Positions 33,245 through 44,700 of a DNA stretch of 64,000 nucleotides are shown piece by piece. The stretch's first letter is position 1, and every line of letters starts with the position of its first letter. Both the position numbers and the translations under genes were made by a program. The stretch is from Timema cristinae. Its lineage: Eukaryota; Arthropoda; Insecta; Phasmatodea; Timematidae. The notes under the pieces are model-generated. The model ran no database searches and had not been told where the DNA came from. It was given only the letters and a program-made list of their open reading frames with translations. Where the stretch lies: positions 10,292,166 to 10,356,165 of the forward strand of contig JBCFYV010011135.1 of the NCBI GenBank assembly GCA_039000515.1. Reading direction: 5' to 3'.

Positions 33245-34813
33245 AAACTTCAAGAAAACCTCACATTATCAATTCCGATAGAACAATATTGTACTTCTCA
33301 TACTAGAAGCAACGGCATAATTTTGAAGAGATTTAAATGTATCAAGCATGGAGGGTCACAGAACAATAAACTATGCGAAGAAAAAGGTTGCTCTAAATGG
33401 GTTCAGAAGGGAGGTAAATGTATCAAACACGGAATGACACAGAACATTAAACTATGGAAAGAAGAAAGTGGCGATAAAATATCATCAAATAGAGGAAAAT
33501 GTTGGAAACATGGAGCGTCTAATCCTTTGAAGGGAGGGACGCAGAACTCGAAACTATGTAAAGTAGAAGGATGCACTAAACGGGCTCTGAAAGGAGATAA
33601 ATGTTTAAAATATGGAGGGACTCAGATCATAAAACAATGTAAAGAAGAAGGTTGCATTAAACAGGCTAGGAAACGAGGTAGATGTATCAAACATGGGGTG
33701 TGTAAAGAAGAAGGGTGCGACAAAAGGCCTCAGAAAGGAGGTAAATGTATAAAACATGGAGAGATCCAAAGTATAACGCATTGTAATGAAAAAGGGTGTG
33801 ACAAAAGGGCTCAGAAAGGAGGTAAATGTAGAAAACATGGAGGGACCCAAAGTATAACGCATTGTAATGAAAAAGGGTGCGACAAATGGGCTCAGAAAGG
33901 AGGTAAATGTAGAAAACATGGAGGGATCTGTATCATATATCATTGTACAGAAGAAGGGTGCGACAAATGGGCTCAGAAAGGAGGTAAATGTATAAAACAT
34001 GGAGGGATCTGTATCATATATCATTGTACAGAAGAAGGGTGTTATAAAAGGGCAAATAAAGGAGGTAAATGTATAAAACATGGAGGAACTCGGACCAAAA
34101 AACCATGTAGTGAAGAAGGGTGCGCTAACCAGGCTAATTTGAGAGGTAAATGTATAAAACATAGAGGGACCCATATCAGAAACCATTGTAATGAAGAAGG
34201 GTGCGCTATCCAGGCTAGGTTGGGAGGCAAATGTATAAAACAGACAGGGACTAAAACAAAATATCCATGTAAAGAAGTAGGGTGTGACAAATGGGCTCAG
34301 AAAGGAGGTAAATGTATAAAACATGGAGGGATTAAGACCAAAAAAACATGTAATGAAGAAGGGTGTGACAAAAGGGCTGAGAAAGGAGGTAAATGTAGAA
34401 AACATGGTGGGACCCAAAGTATAACGAATTGTAATGAAGAAGGGTGCGACAAATGGGCTCAGAAAGGAGGTAAATGTGTAACACATGGAGGGACCCGTAG
34501 TATATATCATTGTAAAGAAGAAAGGTGCTATAAAAGGGCAAAGAAAGGAGGTAAATGTATCAAACATGGAGGGACTAAGAACAAAAAACCATGTAATGAA
34601 GAAGGGTGTGACAAATGGGCTCATAAAGGAGGTAAATGTAGAAAACATGGAGGGACCCAAAGTATGACGCATTGTAATGAAGAAGGGTGCGACAAATGGG
34701 CAAGGAAAGGTGGTAAATGTACAAAACATGGAGGGACCCGTAGTATATATCATTGTAAGGAAGACGGGTGCTATAAAAGGACTCAGAAAGGAGGTAAATT
34801 TATGAATCATTGA
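33245..34813 (+). CDS. Gene A exon 4: WRKY19-like zinc-knuckle repeat array
   Basis: 522 codons from the acceptor at 33244 to a TGA at 34811. With exons 1-3 the product would be 629 residues. A short leader (KLQENLTLSIP, then a YC-x2-H remnant) is followed by about 18 units of roughly 27 residues, pattern C-x4-C-D/Y-K-x-A-x2-G-G-K-C-x2-H-G-G plus a TQSITH-like linker. Units 3, 12 and 19 have lost a ligand, and unit 6 lacks its linker. The Cys/His spacing suggests one zinc ion per unit. Such arrays are labelled 'WRKY19-like' in databases, but plant WRKY DNA-binding domains are absent, so the name says nothing about function. Very basic (Lys/Arg-rich), so nucleic acid or acidic partners are plausible. 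The stop falls where an HGG codon GGA became TGA, and units continue beyond it. Confidence 0.8.
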   Translation, partial: KLQENLTLSIPIEQYCTSHTRSNGIILKRFKCIKHGGSQNNKLCEEKGCSKWVQKGGKCIKHGMTQNIKLWKEESGDKISSNRGKCWKHGASNPLKGGTQNSKLCKVEGCTKRALKGDKCLKYGGTQIIKQCKEEGCIKQARKRGRCIKHGVCKEEGCDKRPQKGGKCIKHGEIQSITHCNEKGCDKRAQKGGKCRKHGGTQSITHCNEKGCDKWAQKGGKCRKHGGICIIYHCTEEGCDKWAQKGGKCIKHGGICIIYHCTEEGCYKRANKGGKCIKHGGTRTKKPCSEEGCANQANLRGKCIKHRGTHIRNHCNEEGCAIQARLGGKCIKQTGTKTKYPCKEVGCDKWAQKGGKCIKHGGIKTKKTCNEEGCDKRAEKGGKCRKHGGTQSITNCNEEGCDKWAQKGGKCVTHGGTRSIYHCKEERCYKRAKKGGKCIKHGGTKNKKPCNEEGCDKWAHKGGKCRKHGGTQSMTHCNEEGCDKWARKGGKCTKHGGTRSIYHCKEDGCYKRTQKGGKFMNH

Positions 34814-35560
34814 GGTACCTTTAGCATATATCATTCTAAAGAAGAAGGGATCGACAAAAGGGCTCAGAAAGGAAGTAAATGTATAAAACAGGAAGGGACT
34901 CGTAGCATATATCATTGTAAAGAAGAAAGGTGCTATAAAAGGGCAAACAAAGGAGGTAAATGTATAAAACATGGAGGGTATCTGACCCAAAAACCATGTA
35001 ATGAAGAAGGGTGCGCTAACCAGGCTAATTTGTGACGTATATGTAAAAAACATGGAGGGAACCATACCAGAAAACATTGTAATGGAGAAGGGTGCGACTA
35101 AAGGGCTCAGAAAGGAGGTAAATGTATAAAACATGTAGGGACTCAGACTAAAAAAACATGTAATGAAGAAGGGTGCGCTAACCAGGCTAAGTTGGGAGGT
35201 AAGTGTAGAAAATTGGAGTGACTCAGATCAACAAACCATGTAAATAAGAATGTAAGTCCAAACGGGCTTTGGAGGGAGATAAATGAATAAATAATATAGA
35301 GATTTAAACCATACATGTATTTAAAGTTTCATAAAGGAGGTATTGCTATCAAACTGACCCACGCTAAGAAACCATGTAAAGAATAAGGATGCTCTAAATG
35401 AGCTAAAAATTGAGGAAATTGTATCAAACTTTGAGACCAGAGGTAAATAGATGATCAAAAAAGTGGTGCTATAAAGACGCTTTACGAGGAGGTGAATTTT
35501 TGAAACTTCGAAGTACTCCAGCTTGGCATCAACCTTTCTCTACCGGCAGGAGCTAACACT
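34814..35560 (+). pseudogene. Decaying 3' continuation of the gene A array
   Basis: The same units continue in the same frame past the stop, with further stops near 35033 and 35098, lost cysteines, and after about 35220 frameshifts and almost unrecognisable text. The first 73 codons after the stop are still open and hold nearly three fair units. Some units resemble units 10-12 inside the gene (RSIYHC..RCYKRA, QKPCNEEGCANQANL), so the tail came from block duplication. It was probably coding until recently. Confidence 0.75.
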
Positions 35561-36117
35561 CTTCACGCCGATACGGCGTCGGTAAAATTATTGTAAGTAT
35601 TGTCTTGATTCTCCAATATTGAAGTGTGTTTTTAGATCATTATCTTCGCTTGAGAGAAAACTTCTTTCTAAGGGAAAGCAGTAAATTGATTAGAACTTTT
35701 TGGTTTTTCATGAAAAGTAAGAGAGTAAATATTTATGTAGAAATAATTTTGAAATAATTTATTTATATTTATTGTTTTGTAAGCAAAGTATTGCAGTTAC
35801 AAAAATTACTATATTTAAAAAATTGAGCTAGCTTTATAGATGTTCGAATAGTTGATTCAGACTTTATATTAGTAGGTAAATCTTTGTATATAAGAGTGGA
35901 AAATGTGAAGGATAAACAAATGTAACTAGCAAAACTGCAGCGTAATTCTTATTTTTAAATCTAAATATAGCAGTGTTGGAGTATCAGATTACTTGATATA
36001 TTTTAGAAACAACTATTCCAAATTAAGAAGCCATTGTTCTGAAAAGCTATTAATGTTTGGAATAACTTTTTAATTTTTGGTGATTATTTTCTGCGATTCA
36101 AATAAACAAAAATAATC
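35561..36117. other. Probable 3' UTR / downstream region of gene A
   Basis: AT-rich, no open frame. AATAAA occurs at 35286-35291 and again at 36101-36106, just before the piggyBac target site; either could serve as a polyadenylation signal. Not demonstrated. Confidence 0.35.
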
Positions 36118-36121
36118 TTAA

Positions 36122-38748
36122 CCTTTAACTAGTGAGGTGAAGTTTACAATCACAAGTGGTGAGGTGGGGTCTAGGGGACCCCAGACTTAATTCCTTTGTT
36201 ATATACGCCCAAATTTTTTTTATAGGTCATTAACCTTTTAATACGTGTTCTTGCAACCCAATACCATAAGAAACTGGTTAAATTTAAAATAATATAAAAT
36301 TAATAATAAATAATTGACACTAATAAATTTACTTTATATTTAATCTTTCTTCTACAATTTATTTAGTAACAATTGCCAAAACATGAATTATAAAATAATA
36401 AATGAATTTTGTGTCAGCTTACTATACCCATGAAAAAGGAAATTATGAATAAAATAGATTAGATTAATATTTTATGAAATATGCTCAATGACATCCAAGC
36501 AATAAATTTTTACGAAAGGCAAATTGAGGTTCCTCACAATTTTCTTTTTTTTAATATATACTGGTGTAAAAATGACAAAAATTGAATTAAAAAGAGAAAG
36601 CCTACAATATAGAAGAAATAGACATGTAAAGAAAGACAAATGATAAATACAACATATAAATACAATATAAAGAAAGAGAGGGAGAGAGAGAAAAAAAAGC
36701 ACTCGATGCCTACACACAGTTTTTGCATATGGCATGCGAACATTCTCCACAAATATTTTGGTTGCACTTAACACAAAAATTTGCTGTCTTCCTGTCTTTG
36801 TTTCTGGGACAAGTGTAGCATCTCTTCTTCTTCGGTGGGCCCCCGTGTTGAACAGGATCTTCCGGTTTTATTCCTGATATTGCTTGGATTTTTTGACGAA
36901 GCTCACGGGGAAGTCTGAGATTTACTGCTCTTCTCTCCAAATGTTCCTTTATCAAAAAACAGCCGAGTTTTTTAATAAAACAAAAACGATTCATTTGACT
37001 CCGTTCCCGACTGTCAGAGTACAAAACATAGGCATTATTTGCGCTAATATCTAATAAAGCAAAGAATAATGCCAAAGTCCACCGCCGTGTTCTTCTATTG
37101 CAAGAATATATTGCACATTTTTTATCGAGGTTATCAACTCCTCCTTTGAAGGAATTGTAATCAATTATCATTTCCGGTTTACCTGAAACTTCGTCACACT
37201 TATCATCGTGATGGCAGGAGCTTAGAAGAATCACAGCCTTATTTTTCTTGGGGACGTAGGACACTAAAGTGGCTGCGTTAGTGAATCCGAATAAGCTGCT
37301 TCCAGGTGCTCTCCCCCGATTGGGTAAAAATTCTTTCGGAATTTCGGGTTTATTTTTCCTTAGAGTTCCAAGAACTGTTAGGCCTCTATTTTTTAGTTCA
37401 TTTAGGAGTTCCATAGACATAAACCAATTGTCACATGTAACATTTCTGTTCGATTTTTCTATGGGTTTTACAAGACGGACAACTGACTGTGTGGGGATAG
37501 ATAATTTTTTTTCTTCATGTGTTAGGCCAATGCTATCTGAATTTTTTCCTCCATATAAATACGCATTGAAAAGATATGAGTTCCGAGCATCTGTAAGGCA
37601 TAAAACTTTCAAGCCATACTTTGCCGGCTTATTAGGCATGTACACGCGAAATTTGCATCTTCCGCGAAAGGGGACGAGCATTTCATCGACGCAGGCATTT
37701 TGGCTTATGCAATACATCCGCTGGGAATTGAGAAGAAATTCAGCCCACACTTCATTTACAGCTGCAGTTGGATCCTCTTGTTTCCGTGCTTCTCGAGTAT
37801 TTTTATCATCGAATCTAATACACACCGTCAATATAAAAAATCTTTTCATTGACATGGTGCATCTAAAAATGTCCCTTCCGTGCCCGTCGTCCGAAAAAAG
37901 GGAACTCATGCTTTCTCTTCCGGATTTAGATATACTAGAAAGCAAAAGTAGACCTAGATAAGCCCGCATCTCAACCAGGTCTACATTGCGTAAGTCAGTA
38001 CGGTTCGGGTCTTGGAAATTACTTCTATATGCTTCTAATTGAGTATTTGTGAAATTCACAATTTTTTCTAACATAGTATTGGGCATTAGAAGTTCCCACA
38101 TCACTAGAGGATTTATATCTCCTGGAGATAGTGCTCTGGCTTCGTTCCGCAATCCTGGTAAATGACTCACTATATTATGGGCAGGTGCCCTACCTCTGTG
38201 TCTTGGTTTTTGTTTTCCCCAAACATACGGAATTCTGTTTTTACCTTTCCCTCTGTAAACATCACGAGGCACACTCTCACCATCCTCATCGGTAGATTCA
38301 CTATCACTCACCTCACTCTGTTCCGAATCAGATTGATGATCACTCAGAACAAAATCTGCATCTCCACCATCATTGTCACTGTCTTCCAAATCAGAAATAG
38401 GCAACTCATCACCCAGTGGTCTGTTGAGCTCCTCCAAAATTAATCTAGCAAACTGTGGATCATCACTTCGAAAGATTACCCGTTCGCGCGACATTTATAC
38501 CAGAATATTAGAAAAAACTATATTTGAAAAAATCCGAACACTAGCAGTGAGGTGGGGTCTGTGGGACCCCAAGACGTCTTTCCTGACCAAACACACGAAG
38601 GAAACTGACTGGAAAAGTGAGTTACAGTGAGAGCATGTTGAGACAGGAAATGTCAGGTGGGGACAAGATGTTAGCATGAGGGGAAGGGGATTCACAGAAA
38701 TTTAAAGGGCTGCTGGGGTCTCCTAGACCCCACCTCACCATTTAAAGG
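36122..38748 (-). mobile_element. Complete piggyBac transposon
   Basis: TTAA at 36118-36121 and 38749-38752 flanks matching ends. The left end is CCTTTAACTAGTGAGGTG; the right end, reverse-complemented, is CCTTTAAATGGTGAGGTG. Inside each end sits a subterminal block GTGAGGTGGGGTCTAGG.GACCCC (36159-36182 and 38713-38738), and a third copy lies at 38547-38571. The block core GGGGTCTAGGGGACCCC is nearly palindromic. At 2627 bases with one uninterrupted transposase frame, the element has every part expected of an autonomous copy. Confidence 0.9.
36710..38494 (-). CDS. piggyBac transposase, intact
   Basis: 594 residues, no interruption, the usual length for the family. Acidic N-terminus (residues 30-75, Asp/Glu/Ser-rich) with basic clusters at 81-103. 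The DDE_Tnp_1_7 domain spans about 120-490. The catalytic aspartates are present: D270 (CVDEMLVPFRG), D355 (CDNWFM) and D454 with D457 (FKGGVDNLD). The C-terminal Cys-rich domain (559-593, CYTCP...CVKCNQNICGEC...C) is the zinc-binding module that recognises the TIRs. The enzyme excises at TTAA by a hairpin intermediate and leaves no footprint. The ATG at 38494 is the first in frame. I saw no evidence of domestication, since TIRs and TTAA sites are kept. Long + strand frames here are antisense shadows. Confidence 0.92.
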   Translation of the reverse strand: MSRERVIFRSDDPQFARLILEELNRPLGDELPISDLEDSDNDGGDADFVLSDHQSDSEQSEVSDSESTDEDGESVPRDVYRGKGKNRIPYVWGKQKPRHRGRAPAHNIVSHLPGLRNEARALSPGDINPLVMWELLMPNTMLEKIVNFTNTQLEAYRSNFQDPNRTDLRNVDLVEMRAYLGLLLLSSISKSGRESMSSLFSDDGHGRDIFRCTMSMKRFFILTVCIRFDDKNTREARKQEDPTAAVNEVWAEFLLNSQRMYCISQNACVDEMLVPFRGRCKFRVYMPNKPAKYGLKVLCLTDARNSYLFNAYLYGGKNSDSIGLTHEEKKLSIPTQSVVRLVKPIEKSNRNVTCDNWFMSMELLNELKNRGLTVLGTLRKNKPEIPKEFLPNRGRAPGSSLFGFTNAATLVSYVPKKNKAVILLSSCHHDDKCDEVSGKPEMIIDYNSFKGGVDNLDKKCAIYSCNRRTRRWTLALFFALLDISANNAYVLYSDSRERSQMNRFCFIKKLGCFLIKEHLERRAVNLRLPRELRQKIQAISGIKPEDPVQHGGPPKKKRCYTCPRNKDRKTANFCVKCNQNICGECSHAICKNCV

Positions 38749-38752
38749 TTAA

Positions 38753-39224
38753 TGATATATTGGAACATAAATATTGAAATTAACACCGTAGAAATTGGTA
38801 GATACTGCAAATAAACGATTTGATTAAGCAGAAAATATTCTAATTATCTGGAGCACAATCAGGACCAAATGAATTAGATTATAGAGTATGATTGACATAT
38901 AATTTTGGTGTTAGATTATTTTTAATAACTTTAAAATTTTAAACTATTTAAAATTATACTTTCTGTTGCGTAAATAATTTTCATGTATGTTATTTTATTT
39001 ATGTAATAAAAATAAATGCATCAAAAATGTCACTGATCCACATTAACATCTTGATAAATGTAGTTATTTTAATGGAATATTTATTTATTTTAATTGTCCA
39101 GTGATAATGTTATACTGTATGTATACTGCATCTTTATGGGACAGGGAGAGGACGTACAAACTAACCAAGAAAATAAAGAAGAAAATTGCAGTGAGACCAA
39201 TATGAAGATTGCACCATATATATA

Positions 39225-39264
<40 letters not shown>

Positions 39265-39590
39265 TTTCTCCAACCGGATGGCTTCATACACCAGATATCC
39301 ATAAAAAAATAAGAGTTAACTGACAAGAGGTAAATTTTCATTAACGTCGGTACCTTTTTTTGGTGGGATGACAGAAAGATAAATCAGAGGAGAACTATGA
39401 GAATATAATTTAATTAACTAAATAATATGTATATATAATTAACAATACGATCAAAAGTAATACTTGATAATTTTCAGTTAAACTACAACAAACAGCATAG
39501 TTTCATATAATCTCTTTAAAAAATATAAATGCTCTTAATAAACAGTTCAGAGGAGCAGCAATCTCCGAAAATATCTATATGAATCATTAA
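38753..39590. other. AT-rich stretch with a (GT)n microsatellite
   Basis: An alternating GT run lies at about 39231-39261 after ATATATAATATAT. Antisense open frames at 39085-39341 derive from it. No gene recognised. Confidence 0.5.
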
Positions 39591-39599
39591 TTATAGGCA

Positions 39600-41700
39600 C
39601 ACATGCCAATAAAACTCATGACGCCTTTAAGATCCTTGAGAGGAGGTTAATCGATTAAAGGTTTCGTAAGTTCAAGATCTATTAATAAATTTCCAGAAGA
39701 CATTACATAACCTAGATATTTTATGGATGGTTTAGCCCAAGTGATCTTATCAGGATTCACAGTCAAACAGTTACGCAATCTACCTAAGACGTTTTCAAAA
39801 TGAACAACGTATTCCTCAAGACTATCAGTTTAAGCACAGATGTCAATATAATTTAACTCATTTTTAAATTTAAGATCTGCCTATATTTCTTGGAAGATTC
39901 AGACAAAGAGCACTCCAAGAAAATAGCATTGAGATCAATAAAACTAAACACTCTAGCTCTACCTAGGTGTTGGAAGGCAGACTCCGCGCTAGACATGAGA
40001 TAAGGGTCAATTTGGATATTTTAAGTTATCTTTTGGTAATCGACGACTAAGTGGTGTCCCTCACCATTTTAGGAATAATAAATGCCGGGCTAGCATAAGG
40101 CAACTTAGAGGGTGAATTACACTTTTTTTCTCCAAATCATCAAACACATCTTCATCTTTGGGGGAGCACAAGAGTACGAACCAGATCTAACCGGGATATT
40201 ATTCTCAACAACATTCTCGTACGGGAAAACGTCACATCTCCCTAACCTAAAGGTGAAACCGTCAAGGTACTTCTGTAGTGACGGTGAATAATTTCTTCAC
40301 TATCACTCAAGTTCATAACTGAAGAGGTATTGGAGACATCATTGAAGGAAATACAAACTCTGGGCGAAAAACCATAAATCACATCTCCACGTACCATGTT
40401 CAAAATGGCCCCAGTCTGCAAAAGAAAGTTGTTCCAGAAAAACACATCGTAAAGAGTGGAGGGGGGACAAAACAAATCTCGCTTCCAAATAAACCCAGCA
40501 ATTTTTATAAATGGGGAAATTTGTTTATCAACAACTAACATATTTTCATTTCCCACTACAAAGGGAACGTTCATAACCTTTTCCAATTTTTTCAAGAAAC
40601 TCATAACTGATAAATGAACCACATAAACGCGTGTCCAATAACGCGTTACCTACTTTAGAACCAATCTCAAACTGAATAATGGGTGGAAGGGGATTCTTAC
40701 ATCCATTAACCTCACGTGGAGCGGAACCACCACTAGCAATATGTGGCTACAAGTTTCCCGCAGGTGATTGGTGTTGGTATTGGCCGAGTTGGAGGTGACG
40801 AAAACATCTAACTTTAGATCTATCAGGAAGAGAGCTCGGTTTACTAGAGGGCAATCCCTGAGTTACATTGGTTGATGGTCTAATGGGTCAGGTTCCTGTC
40901 AATGGGAGGTTGCGTGCGCCTGCAGCAGAAGTGTTTCTATTATAGGAACTTGCTGGATGGGCCTCAAGATTGGACGCATTGTGCCTTCAATATTAGACGC
41001 TAAAAATAAATCTCTGAAAGGGTGCTAGATTTGAACGCAAATACAAATTGTTTATGGGTAAGGGGTGAAACATTCTCCAAAATTATATCCACTATCTCTC
41101 TCTATCTCTTTGTGAAACGCAGGTTTAATAATTCAGTAGCTTCTGATATGGCCAGAATGAAAAGTCTAAAAGATTCCTGTGGGAACTGAAATCGGTGCAT
41201 GAAATCCCTACATAACTTTTCCTTCTCTCTCTTAGTAATCAGTGACTCAAGAACCTGATCCTTAACTTCAACTCACGAGGAACCTGACCGAATACCTTGT
41301 AAAAATATGTAGGTCAAAAACCCCCGAAGTTTTACCAATATATAAAATAAAAAATTAAGTTTCTCTCACTAATTTAAGTTTATTCACTCTCGTTACTTCA
41401 AGAAGGAAGTTAAACAGGGCAGAACTTGACTGACCATCTCAAACAGCAAGATTTTGTTAACATTCTCCCGCTAATTTACTTTGAATTTTAGAGGAGGCAA
41501 AGGGTGCTGGTTGTAAGACCTCATTTATAAAGAGGGTAATTTTAACACCACCTTTTTCTTTTCCCTCGTTATCTACTGTGTGGCTACCTTCTAACTGTTC
41601 TGAAGAGTGTCGTCTCATCTCTAACTAATAATCTGACATAATAGGTTCATTGGACGTAATTCAAATGGTGAGATAATAACGCCCTCATTTGGTGAGATAA
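39600..41700 (-). pseudogene. Ty3/gypsy retrotransposon pol remnant
   Basis: On the reverse strand, from high to low coordinates: an aspartic-protease-like region across 40680-40590 (FEIGS..GNALLDTRLCGSFIS, where the active-site DTG has become DTR), a conserved protease-to-RT spacer in the open frame 40622-40242, then a decayed reverse transcriptase. Its C-terminal part near 39840-39660 reads DSLEEYVVHFENVLGRLRNC and LTVNPDKITWAKPSIKYLG, typical of gypsy RT thumb sequence. Many frame breaks occur throughout, and no LTRs were found. 41000-41700 may be gag debris. Confidence 0.65.
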
Positions 41701-44700
41701 TAACGCCCTCATTTGCACTACAGTTGAAACAGGGGGGAGCTTTGCTTATGTAGATATCAGACTTTGAAGTGACCTTACTCGTACCCAAGGTGGAGCCTAT
41801 GGCAGATTTTGTATATGAAACAGAAAAAAAAAAGTTATTTTATGTTCAAAGTGGGGAAGCCAAACTGCAATATTAGAGTGGCACAGGATTTGTACCCATG
41901 CTGCCTCCTTAAGGCTGCATGAAAGTGGGACTGTTGGGCTGAGAAAAGAGCAAAAATAGCACCTACTTTGGTACATTTTTCTAGGATTATGAAATATCGC
42001 AGTAGCACGTGATATTTTTTATTTTGTAGTTCATATATATTTCTATTGAAAGATATTATAAACAATCCTATTGATTAATTTATTAAATTAATGCAAAGTT
42101 TTGGATTTCTACGTTGTGAGTGAGTTCAATTTTTTTCTATATAATGAATTTTAGCTCAAATAAAGGTACGTAATTTTTTCAAATTAAAATACCACATAGA
42201 ACTTACGTAATTTTGTGCCATAGTTTGTCTAAATTAGTTCAGATATGTCCTGCAAGGAACTCTGCTATCGCTTACGTAGCCTGCCTACCCCTCCACAAAA
42301 CCCAACCCTCAGATATTTGTCAACCTTCTCTTCAAGAAATGTCGGGTGACAGGTATCAGGGACAGCTTAACGCCCTCTTTCCCCGGGAGAAGTTTTGTAC
42401 ATGCCCTTTCAAATACATTGAAGAACAAATATATTTTGGTTTGGTTGTGTCTCGTAGCGTAGTTAACTTTTCTAGGCTTTATCAAATAATGATTATCTTA
42501 GTGTTTTGATATAAACTGTCAAATATTTTAACAGTAGATAGCTCTTTCATAGCTTTTGATAATTTTTTTAATGTTTTATCAGTATTGTTAGTATATTCGT
42601 GATTGAACACTTACTCTACATCACACAGTTAGGAGCTTCGGGCTATTATGTGTCTGGACGCTGTTGATGGACCCTTCCAGCATCTTCTATGAGACAGTTC
42701 TACTTGCCATGAGGGAAGCGAAGTTTATGACTTTCCAATCATGAGTTAAAAAAATAAATGTACAGTCCCGAATTAATCACCTTACATTTTGTGTGGCTGT
42801 CTATTGAATAAACACTGTACTAAAATAGCATCTGACAGCTATAAACGTTACTTAAATTATTATCATGTGTCCATACGCCATGTGATACAAAGCTGTAACT
42901 TTTGATAGATAATATCAATAACTATCAACTTATACTACTAATATAGTTGAACATTTCAATGTTTACCACAAAAAGGTTTGTATTTTTAAAAGTTCCTTCC
43001 TGGTGTTCTCACAGTACCCAAAACGTTGTGTACAAACCACATAAACATTTTACCATAGTGCGTGCAACACATGTAAGTTAAAAATAATATAATAGAAAAA
43101 GGATTATTTCTTTATTTCAGAATAAGGCTCCTGACAATGATTACAAAATATCAAAAATTAAAATTTACCTATATAATATGTTACGGTTTGTCCATAAGTA
43201 ATTTAAAGAAACACCGTGAATCCGAACAATGTACTACGCCAAATTTAAGGCATGTTTATAGAACCAAAGCTTAGTTTTCATTCAAAAATAACTAAAACCC
43301 ATCAACTATACGCGGAAATTTAGCCGGGGAGTTAGCACCAATGCTCTAATATCCCTGACCTCTACAGATTTCGTCATTTACTTTAGAGCTGTCAGAAAAG
43401 GCCACCGATGACTTGAAGTCAAGCGTTTGTTTGGCACCTTTTACAGTCTACTTTGTATATTATTGGATATATTCGCAATACACATATTGTTAAGAATACG
43501 GTCGTTCACTTAGCATTAATCTAAATATAAAAGAAAAATGACACCTCACTTTATTCGAGCCTCTGACATTTGACAAAACTTATGGTTTTAAATACATTAA
43601 ATAAGTACCAATTGAATGACCGCAACTCAAACTAAACTATAATATCAATATGTTGTGTAATAAATAATTTTAATGTATTGTCAACTTTTTATAACAGGCC
43701 TACAAATATTGGGATGAATCATATAAGTCGTTTTTCCTCCACATCTTATGCTCATTTGGGTTATAGGCGTTAATTAACACTAATGGGATAGTGTTGAGAT
43801 AGCTAGAATTGAGACAAAATGTTACTGGATTTACATAGAGTAAGAGAGAGAAACCACTCGTAAAAACCCACTCTTAGTACATCAAGCTGTAGTTTAAGCC
43901 TCATTATCTCCACGTCACAAACCTGACTATATGAGTTTGATATTATGTCCACGTGACAACCGGCATGGAACCGTGACGTTTCGTTTCTACATAAAAAATG
44001 AAAAATAAATGCAAAATAAATTTATAAATTTAAATCCAAAAGTGATATTACATCAACTTGGGTTTATCATGTGTTTATGCTAATTATTCAGAACGGAAAC
44101 TGAAACATACCTTTTTTTATTGCCACTAAACTATGTCATTGCAAGTATGGGCTAAAAACAACCTTAACTACAGTCCAGTTTCAATAGAAAGGGCCTACCT
44201 TACCTGACAACTAGAAACTATACTAGATCTATCTACTTCCCCTGTATTGATAGGTTAACCCATATGATCTACAGCTATCACTATGGATATATCATCAATA
44301 ACTATAAAATAACGCTAAAAATATAATAAAATGGCTGAAAAATGTATTTTATAACTAGAAGGCCCTTAATATGACAGTTGAACTGTAGGTGGATCGTCAT
44401 AAGAAGAGTCTTTTAAAAGATATAAAATATAGGAGGGAAAACATTATCAAAAATACATTTCTTTTTCTTTCAGCAGCTGTTGAGATTAAGATTATGTCAA
44501 AGTGACAACTGCAGAACACTTTACGCGGCATTTGACACAATATGGTTCTTCCTATTACAATCCGACTATATCTAGTGGTCAACAGAAAAATGGGAGGCCT
44601 ACTCATCCTCTTCTGGAAGCAAAGTAAATTGTCTAGTTCTGAGTCCAAGGGCGGTACAGGTTATTACAGTATGATTTTGGTGGAAGAACAGTAGAAGTTA

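Noticed and set aside
33605..35134. 509-codon antisense open frame rich in Phe, Ser, Thr and Pro
   Set aside because: It is the exact reverse of the gene A repeat array. The repeated unit happens to lack antisense stops, so the frame stays open by periodicity. No promoter, splice or domain evidence supports it. Similar antisense frames under gene B (52829-53404) have the same cause.
37269..37961. 230-codon + strand open frame
   Set aside because: Lies entirely antisense to the well-supported piggyBac transposase and has no recognisable domain.
36710..38494. Domesticated piggyBac-derived host gene
   Set aside because: TIRs and TTAA target sites are both intact, so it is simplest to read it as a mobile element.
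42213..42509. 98-codon open frame with several Cys residues
   Set aside because: No pattern of spaced Cys/His, no splice signals in phase and no similarity to the zinc-knuckle unit.
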